Shown: positions 1-8,086 of the stretch, piece after piece
Layout of the letters: each line of letters begins with the position of its first letter
Numbering within the stretch: position 1 is the stretch's first letter
Source of the DNA: an uncultured Bacteroidota bacterium
GTDB taxonomy: Bacteria > Bacteroidota > Bacteroidia > NS11-12g > UBA955
Direction of reading: 5' to 3'
DNA length: 22,851 nt
Assembly: GCA_903953615.1 (NCBI GenBank)
Contig: CAJBKH010000306.1
Location: 1-22,851, forward strand
Position numbers and translations under genes: made by a program
Notes under the pieces: generated by a model
Database searches by the model: none
What the model was told of the DNA's origin: nothing
What the model saw: only the letters and a program-made list of their open reading frames with translations

Positions 1-2498
1 CAACAATGCAAACTCCTACTTACACTAAATTGGGTATAGGCAATTTTCTTATTCAAAAAATCATAACCACTGTTACAACCAATTTTCCATTTAGGGGTTA
101 AACTAAAGTCGCCACCAAAACTAAAATTATGCAGGTACTGGGTTCTGTAATTTAAACGCGAATAATTCATGGCATAGTTAACATTGAAACTCCAAGGAAT
201 ATCGAAACTCACATAGCCATAGGGATCGCGTTTCATGTCTTTTAGTTCTAGTTCATCTTGCTCTGACTTCACCAAACCAGTGGTATCTTTTTTCTTGCGC
301 TTAAACATGGCAGCATCGAACCTCGTAGACACCTGCACACTGGCATTGGTCCATGTACCGATGCGACGGCTATTTTGCCATTCTAATTTATTAATTGGTC
401 GGTTCCAACTTTTGGTATACGGATTCAAAGAGGCATTGCCATTGATGCGCACTTGCTTGAACAAAGTTGTAAAAGCAGAGGCATTAATGTTCGACAATTG
501 AAAGGAGTCTTTCAAAAAATTATAATTACCAGCCAAGCTAAAATTCTCTATCCAAGTAACATTCTCATATTTGGCGCTGGTATCGGTACGCTTCAAAACT
601 TTGGCTTGTAAATTATTGCCAATAGAGAAATTCATTAAACCACTTGGTCCTCCGCCCGGTCCGCCTTTAATACCCTGTTCGTAAATCGAATACTTTTGAT
701 ACCTTTCTGGTGTATTGGCTGAATCGGTTCTTACGCTTTTGTAGACCCCAAATTTTTCATCGCTAAAATCGGGTCGGTAACTAAATCCAAAATTCGGAGT
801 AATGGTGTGGCGAATGGCACTTACTTTCCCTTTGCCCAATTGGAAGGTTCCGAATACTTGGGTTCCTAAATTAATGGCTGCACTGTAATCGCTCGATCTG
901 CTGAACCCATTGTGATAAGTGGTATCAATTTTATTGCGGGCCGAATCGTAAGATTTCGTGATGGTTTTAAAATACCAATACTCAGAGTATGCCACCGTTG
1001 GTGTTAAAGAAAAATGGTTTTTAATTAATTTATAAGATCCCAATGTAATGGGTAAGGTATGCACAATGCCTTGTTTAAACTGATCGGCTGCCCTTAAATT
1101 AACTTGTGGCAATTTAGCAAACATCGAAACAAAACCAGGCGCTATTTCGGCAATCGGACTGCCTGAAAAGAAAATACTATCCTTGGTATCGATTCTATTC
1201 TCGGCTACCACCTGATAACTCACACCCAAATCTTTGTACCATTTGTATTTTCCAAATTTATTGGGCTTGGAGAAAGGTGTGACCCTTTGTAAGCTAAAGT
1301 TAACCGTTGGCAATGACATTGAAAAGGCTTTGGTCTGGGTATTTTGTGAATGCGTAATATTAGAAGAAAAATTGGCTTTATTCTTCATCAAGGTTTTTGA
1401 AAACGCAATGGATGAATTGAATTGATTGCTTACGATTTGCGTTGGGTCGAGCGAGTTCAACTGGGCGGCATTGTTTTTCTGAACATTTACACTGGCCGTA
1501 AACGAAGTCCCTGGGCGTGCTTTAGGGTCTTGGCTGTGCGACCAGCGAACACTAAACGATTTGGTATTATTGGTTTTAAAATTAGGATCTTCGCGTTCGC
1601 CATTTAAAAATTTAGAATACTCGAGTCCTATTGATCCAGCATAACGGTAGCGACTAGCATACCTAGTATTTGAAGCCAAGCGCCAGCTGCCGCGGAAATA
1701 AATATCGCCATTAATGGTTTGATCGAAATGATCGCTGATACCAAAATACCAACCCACATTTCTTAAGTAAGCGCCATAGCGACCGCTTAAACCATACTCA
1801 AAAGGAATCAAGCCGGACTTCTGTCCTTTTTTTGTAGGGAACATACCAAAGGGCAAAAACAAAGGTGTTGGCACATCTTCAATTTTAAGATTCGATGGAC
1901 CGAAAATAATTTTCTTATCAGGTATAATTTTTAAGTTGTGGGCCTCTAAATAAAAATGGGGATGCGGTAAATTACAGGTGGTGTATTTGCCCAAATCGCT
2001 GTAAATACTTTTATCATTGTCGCGCAATACTTTATTGCAAAGCACGTAACCTTCGCCTTCTTTCATGGCGATTCCGTATGTTCTTCCGCGCTTGGTATCG
2101 AAATTATAAACCATCGTATCGGCTTCGGTTTCGCGGTCACCATCGTTAAAATTAGGGCGACCTTCGTAATGTCCCAAACTATCTACAATACCACGTGCAT
2201 ATAATTCACGTTTGTTAAAATCTACAATGATGAGTGCTGCTTTCAAATTCATACCATCATAGATTACATTGGCATTACCGTATAAATAAGCCCTTCTGGT
2301 TTTATTATCAATTATGATAGAATCATCTGCTGTATAATCGATGATGGCATCGATTGCATCTTTAGCGATTCTAAAGGTATCGTTTTTTAGTGGTGGTGGT
2401 GCGGTTGGTAAAGTGTTTTGAACTTTGGCAGTTGTTTTGAATGTAGTATCCTGAGCCTTTGCGTTATTAATGTACAAAAACCCACACGTTAGCAGCAT
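1..2498 (-). CDS. lptD: LPS transport/assembly outer-membrane protein LptD, Bacteroidota type (3' end outside window)
   Basis: The reverse strand is open from 2498 to the window edge, giving 832 codons without a stop. An Ala-Lys-Ala-Gln cleavage site (residues 13-16) ends a signal peptide. Residues about 57-200 resemble an OstA-like N-terminal domain (periplasmic beta-jellyroll, with YLYGNANVIYDGMNLKA at 71-87). The rest has alternating aromatic/polar strands typical of the LptD barrel. LptD inserts lipopolysaccharide into the outer leaflet of the outer membrane with LptE. The ATG at 2498 gives a signal peptide without a basic n-region. The frame stays open upstream, and a TTG at 2555 would add a stretch with two Lys and one Arg, so the true start may be upstream. 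It is divergent from the amidase gene at 2605. The family call is by recognition, and the C-terminus is not visible. Confidence 0.88.
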   Translation of the reverse strand, partial: MLLTCGFLYINNAKAQDTTFKTTAKVQNTLPTAPPPLKNDTFRIAKDAIDAIIDYTADDSIIIDNKTRRAYLYGNANVIYDGMNLKAALIIVDFNKRELYARGIVDSLGHYEGRPNFNDGDRETEADTMVYNFDTKRGRTYGIAMKEGEGYVLCNKVLRDNDKSIYSDLGKYTTCNLPHPHFYLEAHNLKIIPDKKIIFGPSNLKIEDVPTPLFLPFGMFPTKKGQKSGLIPFEYGLSGRYGAYLRNVGWYFGISDHFDQTINGDIYFRGSWRLASNTRYASRYRYAGSIGLEYSKFLNGEREDPNFKTNNTKSFSVRWSHSQDPKARPGTSFTASVNVQKNNAAQLNSLDPTQIVSNQFNSSIAFSKTLMKNKANFSSNITHSQNTQTKAFSMSLPTVNFSLQRVTPFSKPNKFGKYKWYKDLGVSYQVVAENRIDTKDSIFFSGSPIAEIAPGFVSMFAKLPQVNLRAADQFKQGIVHTLPITLGSYKLIKNHFSLTPTVAYSEYWYFKTITKSYDSARNKIDTTYHNGFSRSSDYSAAINLGTQVFGTFQLGKGKVSAIRHTITPNFGFSYRPDFSDEKFGVYKSVRTDSANTPERYQKYSIYEQGIKGGPGGGPSGLMNFSIGNNLQAKVLKRTDTSAKYENVTWIENFSLAGNYNFLKDSFQLSNINASAFTTLFKQVRINGNASLNPYTKSWNRPINKLEWQNSRRIGTWTNASVQVSTRFDAAMFKRKKKDTTGLVKSEQDELELKDMKRDPYGYVSFDIPWSFNVNYAMNYSRLNYRTQYLHNFSFGGDFSLTPKWKIGCNSGYDFLNKKIAYTQFSVSRSLHC

Positions 2499-2570
2499 TA
2501 TCCACAATAAACGAGGGAGATTTTTAGTTTTATTAAAAGTACTTAGAAGAAACAAATGCCGAATTTTGCA

Positions 2571-2597
2571 CAAAACTAAAGCAAAAAAACGAACCAA
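2571..2597 (-). promoter_or_regulatory. Candidate Bacteroidota promoter for lptD
   Basis: Read on the minus strand, TTG (2597-2595) is followed after 16 nt by TAGTTTTG (2578-2571), a full match to the -7 consensus TAnnTTTG. The spacer is slightly shorter than the usual 17-23 nt. A start site near 2565 would leave a leader of about 65 nt to the ATG at 2498, or almost none to the TTG at 2555. Confidence 0.4.
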
Positions 2598-2604
2598 CTG
2601 AATT

Positions 2605-3384
2605 ATGAACAAGAAATTATTATTTTTTACTTTAACGGTTGTTTTGCTTGGCGGATCCTCATTCAACCACGCGGACAATTTATTTAACATTGTGGTAATC
2701 GATGCTGGCCATGGCGGCAACGATCCCGGCTGCAATGGTGGTGGCAGCAACGAAAAACAAGTAACCCTTTCTATTGCTTTAAAATTAGGCAAAATGATAG
2801 AGGACAGCCTGAAGGATGTTAAAGTAATATATACGCGAAAATCAGATAAATTCATTGAATTAAGTGAACGTGGTAACATTGCAAACAAAAACAATGCCGA
2901 CCTTTTTATAAGCATACACTGCAACGCAAACGACAACCATGAAGCTTCCGGAACCGAGACTTATTTAATGGGTTTGCACAAGTCGGAAAGTAATTTAGCT
3001 GTTTCAAAACGCGAGAACAATGTAATTCTTTTAGAAAAAGATTATAAAACCAATGAAGCCTATTCTGGTTTCGACCCTAACTCTCCTGCTGGTCATATTA
3101 TTTTAACCTTGATGCAAAACGCCTACATTTCGCAAAGTGCAAAGTTTGCAAGCCATGTAGAAACGGAGTTTAAAACCAATACCAAACTCAAAAGCAGAGG
3201 TGTAAAACAAGCGGGGTTCTTGGTACTATGGAAAACCGCCATGCCAGGTGTATTGGTAGAAACAGGTTTCTTAACCAATGCCGAAGACCGCAAAACATTG
3301 GGCAAAGACAGCGGTCAAGCCGTGATTGCGAAAGCCATTTTCAATGCGGTAAAAAAATACCAAAAAGCCAATAACAAAGGGTAG
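2605..3384 (+). CDS. N-acetylmuramoyl-L-alanine amidase (Amidase_3 family)
   Basis: The 259-residue protein starts with a Sec-type signal (MNKKLLFFTLTVVLLGG) and is then almost entirely one Amidase_3 catalytic domain. The zinc ligands expected of the family are visible: H36 in VVIDAGHGG, E50 in SNEKQVTL, and H105 in FISIHCNAND. The catalytic glutamate is E219 in GVLVETGFLTN. The enzyme cleaves the amide bond between MurNAc and the stem peptide of peptidoglycan, so it acts in the periplasm in cell separation or wall turnover. No LysM, SPOR or AMIN domain is present. The insertion at about 121-170 between the third zinc ligand and the last helix is typical of AmiA/B/C-like proteins. It is divergently transcribed from lptD, another envelope gene. 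Confidence 0.93.
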   Translation: MNKKLLFFTLTVVLLGGSSFNHADNLFNIVVIDAGHGGNDPGCNGGGSNEKQVTLSIALKLGKMIEDSLKDVKVIYTRKSDKFIELSERGNIANKNNADLFISIHCNANDNHEASGTETYLMGLHKSESNLAVSKRENNVILLEKDYKTNEAYSGFDPNSPAGHIILTLMQNAYISQSAKFASHVETEFKTNTKLKSRGVKQAGFLVLWKTAMPGVLVETGFLTNAEDRKTLGKDSGQAVIAKAIFNAVKKYQKANNKG

Positions 3385-3425
3385 TTTTTTCGTGTGCATG
3401 CAGTGTTGCTGCGCTTATTCTTAAA

Positions 3426-3649
3426 AAGCCACAGATTCACAGAAGAGAATTGAATCCATATATTTCTCAGATTGTATTTAACTTATAAAATGACTTATAG
3501 AATACCTTATGGCATACTTTATCCCGTAGGGATTCAATATCTATAAACCTAAAAATAACTGAAGCATCGCTTTATCCCGTAGGGATTTAATATCTGTAAA
3601 TTGTCACATAACCACTGCCTCAATATCCCGTAGGGATTATACTTTTAGC
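3426..3649 (+). repeat. Intergenic repeat element, copy 1, with three ATCCCGTAGGGAT palindromes
   Basis: The element opens with AAGCCACAGATTCAC followed by a GAAGAGAATTGAAT block. It carries the palindrome ATCCCGTAGGGAT (5-bp arms, GTA loop) at 3521-3533, 3574-3586 and 3625-3637, spaced 53 and 51 bp. It closes with ATTATACTTTTAGC. The same order of blocks recurs at 5944-6103 with two palindromes. Its right end supplies the stop codon of hemW. It fills the convergent space between the amidase and hemW, where no other gene is seen. Confidence 0.85.
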
Positions 3650-4769
3650 TTGCGTTAGACACAAAAAAATCCGCAGCTATTGCATCCGCATATACTTTAC
3701 CCTTATTGGTTAAACGAATCACCTGCCCCTCCTGCTCGACCATTTTATTGTTCAGATGTTTTTCTAACTGCTCATTAAATGCCGCGTTGCGTCCACCCAT
3801 TTTGGCGAGTGCAATCAAATCAATCCCCCACTGCGTGCGCATGCCCGTCATGATGTACTCGTTGATTTTATTTTCTTTGGTGAGCACTTCTTTCTCTGCA
3901 GGCAATGCTCCTTTTTCTATAGCATCGGTATAAGCCGCATTGTCAGCAACATTCCATTGGCGCTCGGTGCCATTGAAAGAATGGGCCGAAGGACCAAATC
4001 CCAAATACGGTTTCTGTTGCCAATACGAAGTGTTGTGTTTGGCCATAAAACCTGGTTGACAGTAATTGCTAATTTCGTAGTGCTGCCAACCGTAGCGACT
4101 TAAAAACTCCATGGTCCATTCGAAATGGGTGGCTGTTAATTGATCGTTGGCCGGGGCATATTTACCGCGCTCTATTAATTTTTTCCATGCTGTATTTTCT
4201 TCGAGTGTTAAGCCATAACAAGACAGATGATGAACACCAAGGGCGTTGGCTTTTATTAAATTAAAGCGCCATTGCTCTTCTTTGCTTTCGGGCAATCCGA
4301 AGATCAAATCGATGCTCACTTCAAAACCATTGTCAATGGCCAGCTTGATACAGGTTTCTGCTTCTTGCCCATTGTGCGCGCGGTTCATCCATTTCAAATC
4401 ATTGTCATAAAAACTTTGCACACCTATGCTTAAGCGCGTAATACCTGCAGCCTTCCATGCTAGTAATTGGGTCTCATTAATATCATCTGGATTGGCTTCT
4501 AAGGTTAACTCCGTAATTTTTTCAATCGGGTAATATTTGTGAATTGTTTTTATAATTCTATCAATGGCCTCGGCCGGCACAAATGAAGGTGTTCCACCTC
4601 CAAAATAGATAGTTTCAACAGGCTCAGTACATTCGCTTTTCCGTACTTCAATTTCCCTACAGATGGCATCTACCAAGGCATCCACTTGCGATGTTCCCGT
4701 TTTAAAATGAAAATTACAATAAATACACGCTTGTCTACAAAAAGGAATGTGAATATAGAGGCCGGACAT
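3645..4769 (-). CDS. hemW: Radical SAM heme chaperone HemW (oxygen-independent coproporphyrinogen III oxidase-like)
   Basis: The 374-residue protein begins MSGLYIHIPF and carries the radical SAM cluster motif C11-x3-C15-x2-C18, with N19-F20 right after it. The SAM-binding GGGTPS follows at 57-62, and the usual HemW C-terminal domain follows the barrel (HYEISNYCQPG and GFGPSAHSF are recognisable). HemW binds heme and delivers it to respiratory enzymes; it is often misnamed HemN. The ATG at 4769 is preferred because family members start within a few residues of the CxxxCxxC motif. A longer start at 4856 would run back into the neighbouring dehydratase gene. The dehydratase gene lies 25 bp upstream on the same strand. 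The stop codon and last Ser codon fall in repeat DNA. Confidence 0.93.
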   Translation of the reverse strand: MSGLYIHIPFCRQACIYCNFHFKTGTSQVDALVDAICREIEVRKSECTEPVETIYFGGGTPSFVPAEAIDRIIKTIHKYYPIEKITELTLEANPDDINETQLLAWKAAGITRLSIGVQSFYDNDLKWMNRAHNGQEAETCIKLAIDNGFEVSIDLIFGLPESKEEQWRFNLIKANALGVHHLSCYGLTLEENTAWKKLIERGKYAPANDQLTATHFEWTMEFLSRYGWQHYEISNYCQPGFMAKHNTSYWQQKPYLGFGPSAHSFNGTERQWNVADNAAYTDAIEKGALPAEKEVLTKENKINEYIMTGMRTQWGIDLIALAKMGGRNAAFNEQLEKHLNNKMVEQEGQVIRLTNKGKVYADAIAADFFVSNAS

Positions 4770-4794
4770 AAGTTTCAAACTTAAAGATTTTCTT

Positions 4795-5031
4795 TCAAAT
4801 GCTATCCAATAAATTGGCCAAGGTTCTATCCTTCTCTGTAATTGTATTTTGCGCATCGTGGGTGCACAGTTTTACGATTACTTTATTGTAAACATTGGTC
4901 CATTCCGGATGGTGATCAAGGGCATCAATTGGCTTTGCGGCCTTTTGCATCCAAGCAATAGCACCTAAAAAATCGGGAAACACGAAGGTTTTGTTTAAAC
5001 TATTTTTTTCTTCAATCCATTTATTATCCAT
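4795..5031 (-). CDS. Pterin-4a-carbinolamine dehydratase (PCD/DCoH family)
   Basis: The 78-residue protein has the PCD signature: D39-H40-H41-P42 with W44, then NVYNKVIVKLCTHDA ending in H58-D59. It dehydrates 4a-hydroxytetrahydrobiopterin to the quinonoid dihydropterin, regenerating the cofactor of aromatic amino acid hydroxylases. The start at 5031 (MDNKWIEEKN) fits the short bacterial family members; an extension of 13 residues to 5070 has no conserved sequence. It lies 25 bp upstream of hemW on the same strand and may be cotranscribed with it. Two further pterin genes, folE and a PTPS, lie about 3 kb away, which supports a pterin-cofactor role here. Confidence 0.9.
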   Translation of the reverse strand: MDNKWIEEKNSLNKTFVFPDFLGAIAWMQKAAKPIDALDHHPEWTNVYNKVIVKLCTHDAQNTITEKDRTLANLLDSI

Positions 5032-5056
5032 TAATTTATAACAACTTAGAACTAAT

Positions 5057-5089
5057 TTTGGTTTTATCAATTATTTTTTACTTAATTTG
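5057..5089 (+). promoter_or_regulatory. Candidate promoter for the universal stress protein gene
   Basis: TTTG at 5057-5060 is followed after 21 nt by TTAATTTG at 5082-5089, one mismatch from TAnnTTTG. The start codon lies 26 nt further on. This matches the Bacteroidota -33/-7 layout. Confidence 0.4.
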
Positions 5090-5115
5090 TTTTTAATCAA
5101 ATAATTCATCACATC

Positions 5116-5922
5116 ATGCAAACGCTCAACAACATTCTAGTACCTTTTGTAATCTCGCCTTCGGCCCGAGGTGCTTTAAAAACCGCCATTGCTTTCTGCA
5201 AAGTATACAATGCCAAATTACATGTGGCACACGTAGAGAATGAAAAATCGACCCCCGAGGTATTAGAGACCGTTAAAACAATTTGCGACGAGGAAAACAT
5301 GACATTTGTGTATTACGATCGCAAAGGTGTTGTTCACAAAGAAATTATTAAATTAGAAAAAGAATTAAGCATTGATTTAATTGTGATTGGCGCCTATGGC
5401 GTAACCGGCTTTCAACAATTTTGGGTAGGCAGCAACGCATTCAAAGTGGTTAGCACTTCTCATTGCCCTGTTATCACTTTACAAAACGAGAACAATACCT
5501 TCACAGGCTTTCATAAAATAATGTTGCCAATTGATGATAGTGAGGAAACCAGACAAAAAGTAAATTGGGTTGCAAAAATTGCGAAAGGTTTTGAAGCCGA
5601 AGTTTTGATTTTCTGCGTTAGCAAATTCAAAACAGAAGAGTCGCGCATTAAACTAGCAAAATATGCTGCACAGGTCGAAAATTTATTAAAAGACGAAGGC
5701 GTTAAAACCAGTTTTGATGAAAGCTATGGCAACAATATTGCTGAAGACTGTATCAAATTTGCAGCTATTCACCATTGCGATTTAATTTCTATCATGACAG
5801 AAATGGAAAGTACCAACAGTTTCTTTATGGGCACCTATGCACAACAACTCGTAAGCACCTCACCTATTCCAGTGTTCTCCATGCACTCGCGCTCAACTAA
5901 GCTTTCAGCACACGTTGCATAA
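5116..5922 (+). CDS. Universal stress protein with two tandem UspA domains
   Basis: The 268-residue cytoplasmic protein has two Usp folds, roughly 1-125 and 130-258. The first starts with NNILVPFVISPSARGAL. It contains a complete ATP-binding motif G92-x2-G95-x9-G105-S106 followed by HCPVITL. The second begins HKIMLPIDDSEETR and ends SPIPVFSMH but has no matching glycine motif (MTEMESTNSFFMGTYAQQL), so only the first domain is likely to bind ATP. Tandem Usp proteins of this size are common in Bacteroidota, and their molecular role is generally unknown. The gene stands alone and is divergent from the PCD-hemW pair. A repeat element begins 21 bp after its stop. Confidence 0.88.
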   Translation: MQTLNNILVPFVISPSARGALKTAIAFCKVYNAKLHVAHVENEKSTPEVLETVKTICDEENMTFVYYDRKGVVHKEIIKLEKELSIDLIVIGAYGVTGFQQFWVGSNAFKVVSTSHCPVITLQNENNTFTGFHKIMLPIDDSEETRQKVNWVAKIAKGFEAEVLIFCVSKFKTEESRIKLAKYAAQVENLLKDEGVKTSFDESYGNNIAEDCIKFAAIHHCDLISIMTEMESTNSFFMGTYAQQLVSTSPIPVFSMHSRSTKLSAHVA

Positions 5923-5943
5923 GGTTACCAAACATTTTAACTT

Positions 5944-6103
5944 AAGCCACAGATTCACTGAAGAGAATTGAATACATTAATTTCTCAGATTTAATTTATG
6001 CAACTCAAAAATCAACAATTGTATCCTTATCCCGTAGGGATTTAATAACTGTAAGTAAAAACTAACCCCTGCTTCTATATCCCGTAGGGATTATACTTTT
6101 AGC
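5944..6103 (+). repeat. Intergenic repeat element, copy 2, with two ATCCCGTAGGGAT palindromes
   Basis: This is the same element as at 3426-3649. It has the AAGCCACAGATTCAC / GAAGAGAATTGAAT / TTTCTCAGAT left block, palindromes at 6029-6041 and 6079-6091 (50 bp apart), and the terminal ATTATACTTTTAGC. It is about 64 bp shorter because one palindrome unit is absent. Both copies have the same orientation and sit just downstream of a plus-strand gene. Confidence 0.85.
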
Positions 6104-6166
6104 CTGTCTCATAAAATCTAATTAAGCACTGGCAAACCCCGTTTGGATTGAGCTATCATTAAGACA

Positions 6167-6190
6167 CTGTCCCAATTTCTATTGGGACAG
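6167..6190. other. Perfect 10-bp stem hairpin in intergenic repeat block
   Basis: CTGTCCCAAT, loop TTCT, ATTGGGACAG is a perfect inverted repeat. No T-run follows on either strand and no gene end is close (the stress protein gene ends 245 bp before). It looks more like a repeat-type palindrome than a transcription terminator. Confidence 0.5.
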
Positions 6191-6251
6191 ATTAAAACTT
6201 TGATTAGTTCATAGATCGATTGTGATTATTCAAATCCTAAGATATTATGCC

Positions 6252-6762
6252 TAGAAGCACTAGTGCTTCGACAGGCTCAGCCTGACTGAGGTCGGTTATA
6301 ATTTTTCGTCATACTAACACTTCGCCCTACTGAGCTTGTCGAACGTATGGACGAAGTATTTCGAAGACAGTATGTTTGGCTTTACCAAAAATTCTTTGGC
6401 GTTAATCTCGGAATTACTGGGGCTTCGACAGGCTCAGCCTGACTGAGGTCGGTTATAATTTTTCCTTATCCTAACACTTCGTCCTACTGAGCTTGTCGAA
6501 CGTATGGACGAAGTATTTCGAAGACAGTATGTTTGGCTTTACCAAAAATCCTTTGGCGTTAATCTCGGAAGTACTGGGACTTCGACAGGCTCAGTCTGAC
6601 TAAGGTCGGTTATGATTTTTCGTTATCCTAACACTTCGTCCTACTGAGCTTGTCGAACGCATGGTCGAAGTATTTCGAAGCCAGCATGTTTGGCTTTACC
6701 AAAAATCCTTTGGCGTTAATCTCGGAAGCACTGGGACTTCGACAGGCTCAGTCTGACTGTGG
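6252..6762. repeat. Tandem repeat with exact 157-bp period, three units plus a partial fourth
   Basis: The anchor CTTCGACAGGCTCAG occurs at 6266, 6423, 6580 and 6737, each exactly 157 bp after the last. The units differ by scattered substitutions but no indel was noticed. Each unit contains an internal inverted pair: the anchor and CTGAGCTTGTCGAA about 65 bp downstream can fold back on each other. No open reading frame runs through it. It fills the space before the DUF4286 gene, whose stop is about 20 bp beyond the last copy. Confidence 0.92.
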
Positions 6763-6780
6763 TTAGATGATTATTTTAAC

Positions 6781-7086
6781 TTATACTTCTTCTAGTAGTG
6801 TGCGAAAAGCTAACACCTTATCACCATATTTTTCGTAGGTCTTAGCCTTTAAAGCCAAGGCATGCTTGTCTACATACTCATTAAAATCATCGATGGTATT
6901 GCAATAGTATTGAATGGCGTAATTCACCCCTTCATTATCATCCACCACCGTTAACAATTTAAGCATTTTAAAGCCTGTAAACTTTTCGGTTGAAATAACC
7001 TCTGGAATGTGGGTATGCTTCATCCAATGCACCCATTCTGTTTCTATTTCTTCTGGAATATTGCAGGTAACGTTATAAATAATCAT
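6781..7086 (-). CDS. DUF4286 family protein
   Basis: The 101-residue soluble protein matches the small DUF4286 family of Bacteroidota: MIIYNVTCNIPEEIETEW, then HTHIPEVISTEKFTGFKML, then NYAIQYYCNTIDDFNEY. The spacing of predicted strands and helices suggests a ferredoxin-like alpha/beta dimer fold, which is inference. No enzymatic residues are recognised and the function is unknown. It is divergent from the PLP enzyme gene. A TAAGTTTG box (matching TAnnTTTG) lies on the minus strand at 7113-7106, 20 bp before the start, but no matching -33 box is present. Confidence 0.85.
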   Translation of the reverse strand: MIIYNVTCNIPEEIETEWVHWMKHTHIPEVISTEKFTGFKMLKLLTVVDDNEGVNYAIQYYCNTIDDFNEYVDKHALALKAKTYEKYGDKVLAFRTLLEEV

Positions 7087-7171
7087 GGCTCTTAAAATTA
7101 TGTAACAAACTTATTCATTTTTTTAATTCTAAAAAATATTTCATCGAATTGTATTTCATTTGCAACCTTGC

Positions 7172-8029
7172 ATGGGCGAATTTCAAAACAGCAAAGTAGA
7201 ATCTTTAAAGTACAGTGTTTTCGAAAAAATACAGCACATGGATATTTTGCGCGATGATTTAATTCACCCCATCGTATGTGGCAACAAATGGCGAAAGCTT
7301 AAATATGCCATCGAATTTATCAAAGCCAATCAACTAGAAACCATTGTTACTTTTGGCGGGGCTTACAGCAACCATGTGATTGCAACTGCATTTGCTGGCA
7401 AGGCATTTAACATACAAACAGTCGCATTTATTCGTGGTGATGAAGTAAGAAGGCTGAACCACTACGAGCAATTGGCCATTGACTGTGGCATGACCTTACA
7501 CCATGTTGAGCGCACTGCTTACAAAGATAAACACGCCTTGTTTAATCAATATTTTGGCAATGACTCAAAAGCATTTTTTTTGGATGAGGGTGGAAACCAT
7601 CCTTTGGCATTAAAAGGCTGTGCAGAGATATTAGATGAACTAAAAACGGAATACGATTATATCATACTCCCTTTAGGCACCGGCACCACCATGGAAGGCT
7701 TGGTAAAAGGGGTGATTGAAAAAAAATTAAACACAAAAATCCTTGGTATCAGTTCGCTTAAAAATAACTTCGAACTCGATTTTAGGCTAGAACACTACAG
7801 CACTAAATATTGGTATGTGTTTCACGATTACCACCGCGGCAAGTATGCCAAATCGGATGATGATTTAAAAAAATTTATTGCACATTTCAAACAAGAAACG
7901 GGCGTGCCCATTGAAACTGTATATACAGGTAAAATGATGATGGCAGTGGCAGATTTAATTCAACAAAATTATTTCAAACCAACAGATAAAATATTATTGG
8001 TACACACAGGTGGATTGTTAAATGTTTGA
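7172..8029 (+). CDS. PLP-dependent enzyme of the ACC deaminase / D-cysteine desulfhydrase family
   Basis: The 285-residue protein has the family's PLP-lysine motif GNKWRKLKYA (residues 37-46). It also has the substrate-loop motif FGGAYSNH (61-68), the phosphate-binding LPLGTGTTMEG in the C-terminal half, and a final LLVHTGG. Family members cleave 1-aminocyclopropane-1-carboxylate to ammonia and 2-oxobutyrate, or D-cysteine to pyruvate, sulfide and ammonia. Sequence inspection alone cannot choose between these. At 285 residues it is shorter than the usual 320-340 because the N-terminal part is abbreviated, as in other Bacteroidota members. The ATG at 7172 is chosen over an in-frame TTG at 7160. 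It is convergent with folE across a clear hairpin. Confidence 0.88.
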   Translation: MGEFQNSKVESLKYSVFEKIQHMDILRDDLIHPIVCGNKWRKLKYAIEFIKANQLETIVTFGGAYSNHVIATAFAGKAFNIQTVAFIRGDEVRRLNHYEQLAIDCGMTLHHVERTAYKDKHALFNQYFGNDSKAFFLDEGGNHPLALKGCAEILDELKTEYDYIILPLGTGTTMEGLVKGVIEKKLNTKILGISSLKNNFELDFRLEHYSTKYWYVFHDYHRGKYAKSDDDLKKFIAHFKQETGVPIETVYTGKMMMAVADLIQQNYFKPTDKILLVHTGGLLNV

Positions 8030-8044
8030 TTTTTTAACCCCGTT

Positions 8045-8066
8045 AGGTCATCGTATATGATGACCT
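8045..8066. terminator. Bidirectional terminator-like hairpin between convergent genes
   Basis: AGGTCATC, loop GTATAT, GATGACCT forms a perfect 8-bp stem between the ends of the PLP enzyme gene (8029) and folE (8087). The convergent context supports a terminator, although the downstream T-runs are weak. Confidence 0.6.
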
Positions 8067-8086
8067 GACTACTACGGACTAAAATC

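Noticed and set aside
3521..3637. CRISPR-like spacing of the ATCCCGTAGGGAT palindromes
   Set aside because: The repeats are only 13 bp and the sequence between them is itself shared with the copy at 5944-6103, so they are not spacers.
6167..6190. Intrinsic terminator for the universal stress protein gene
   Set aside because: The hairpin is 245 bp past the stop and is not followed by a T-run on either strand.
6252..6762. CRISPR array
   Set aside because: Repeat units are 157 bp, contiguous and without unique spacers, and no cas gene is present.
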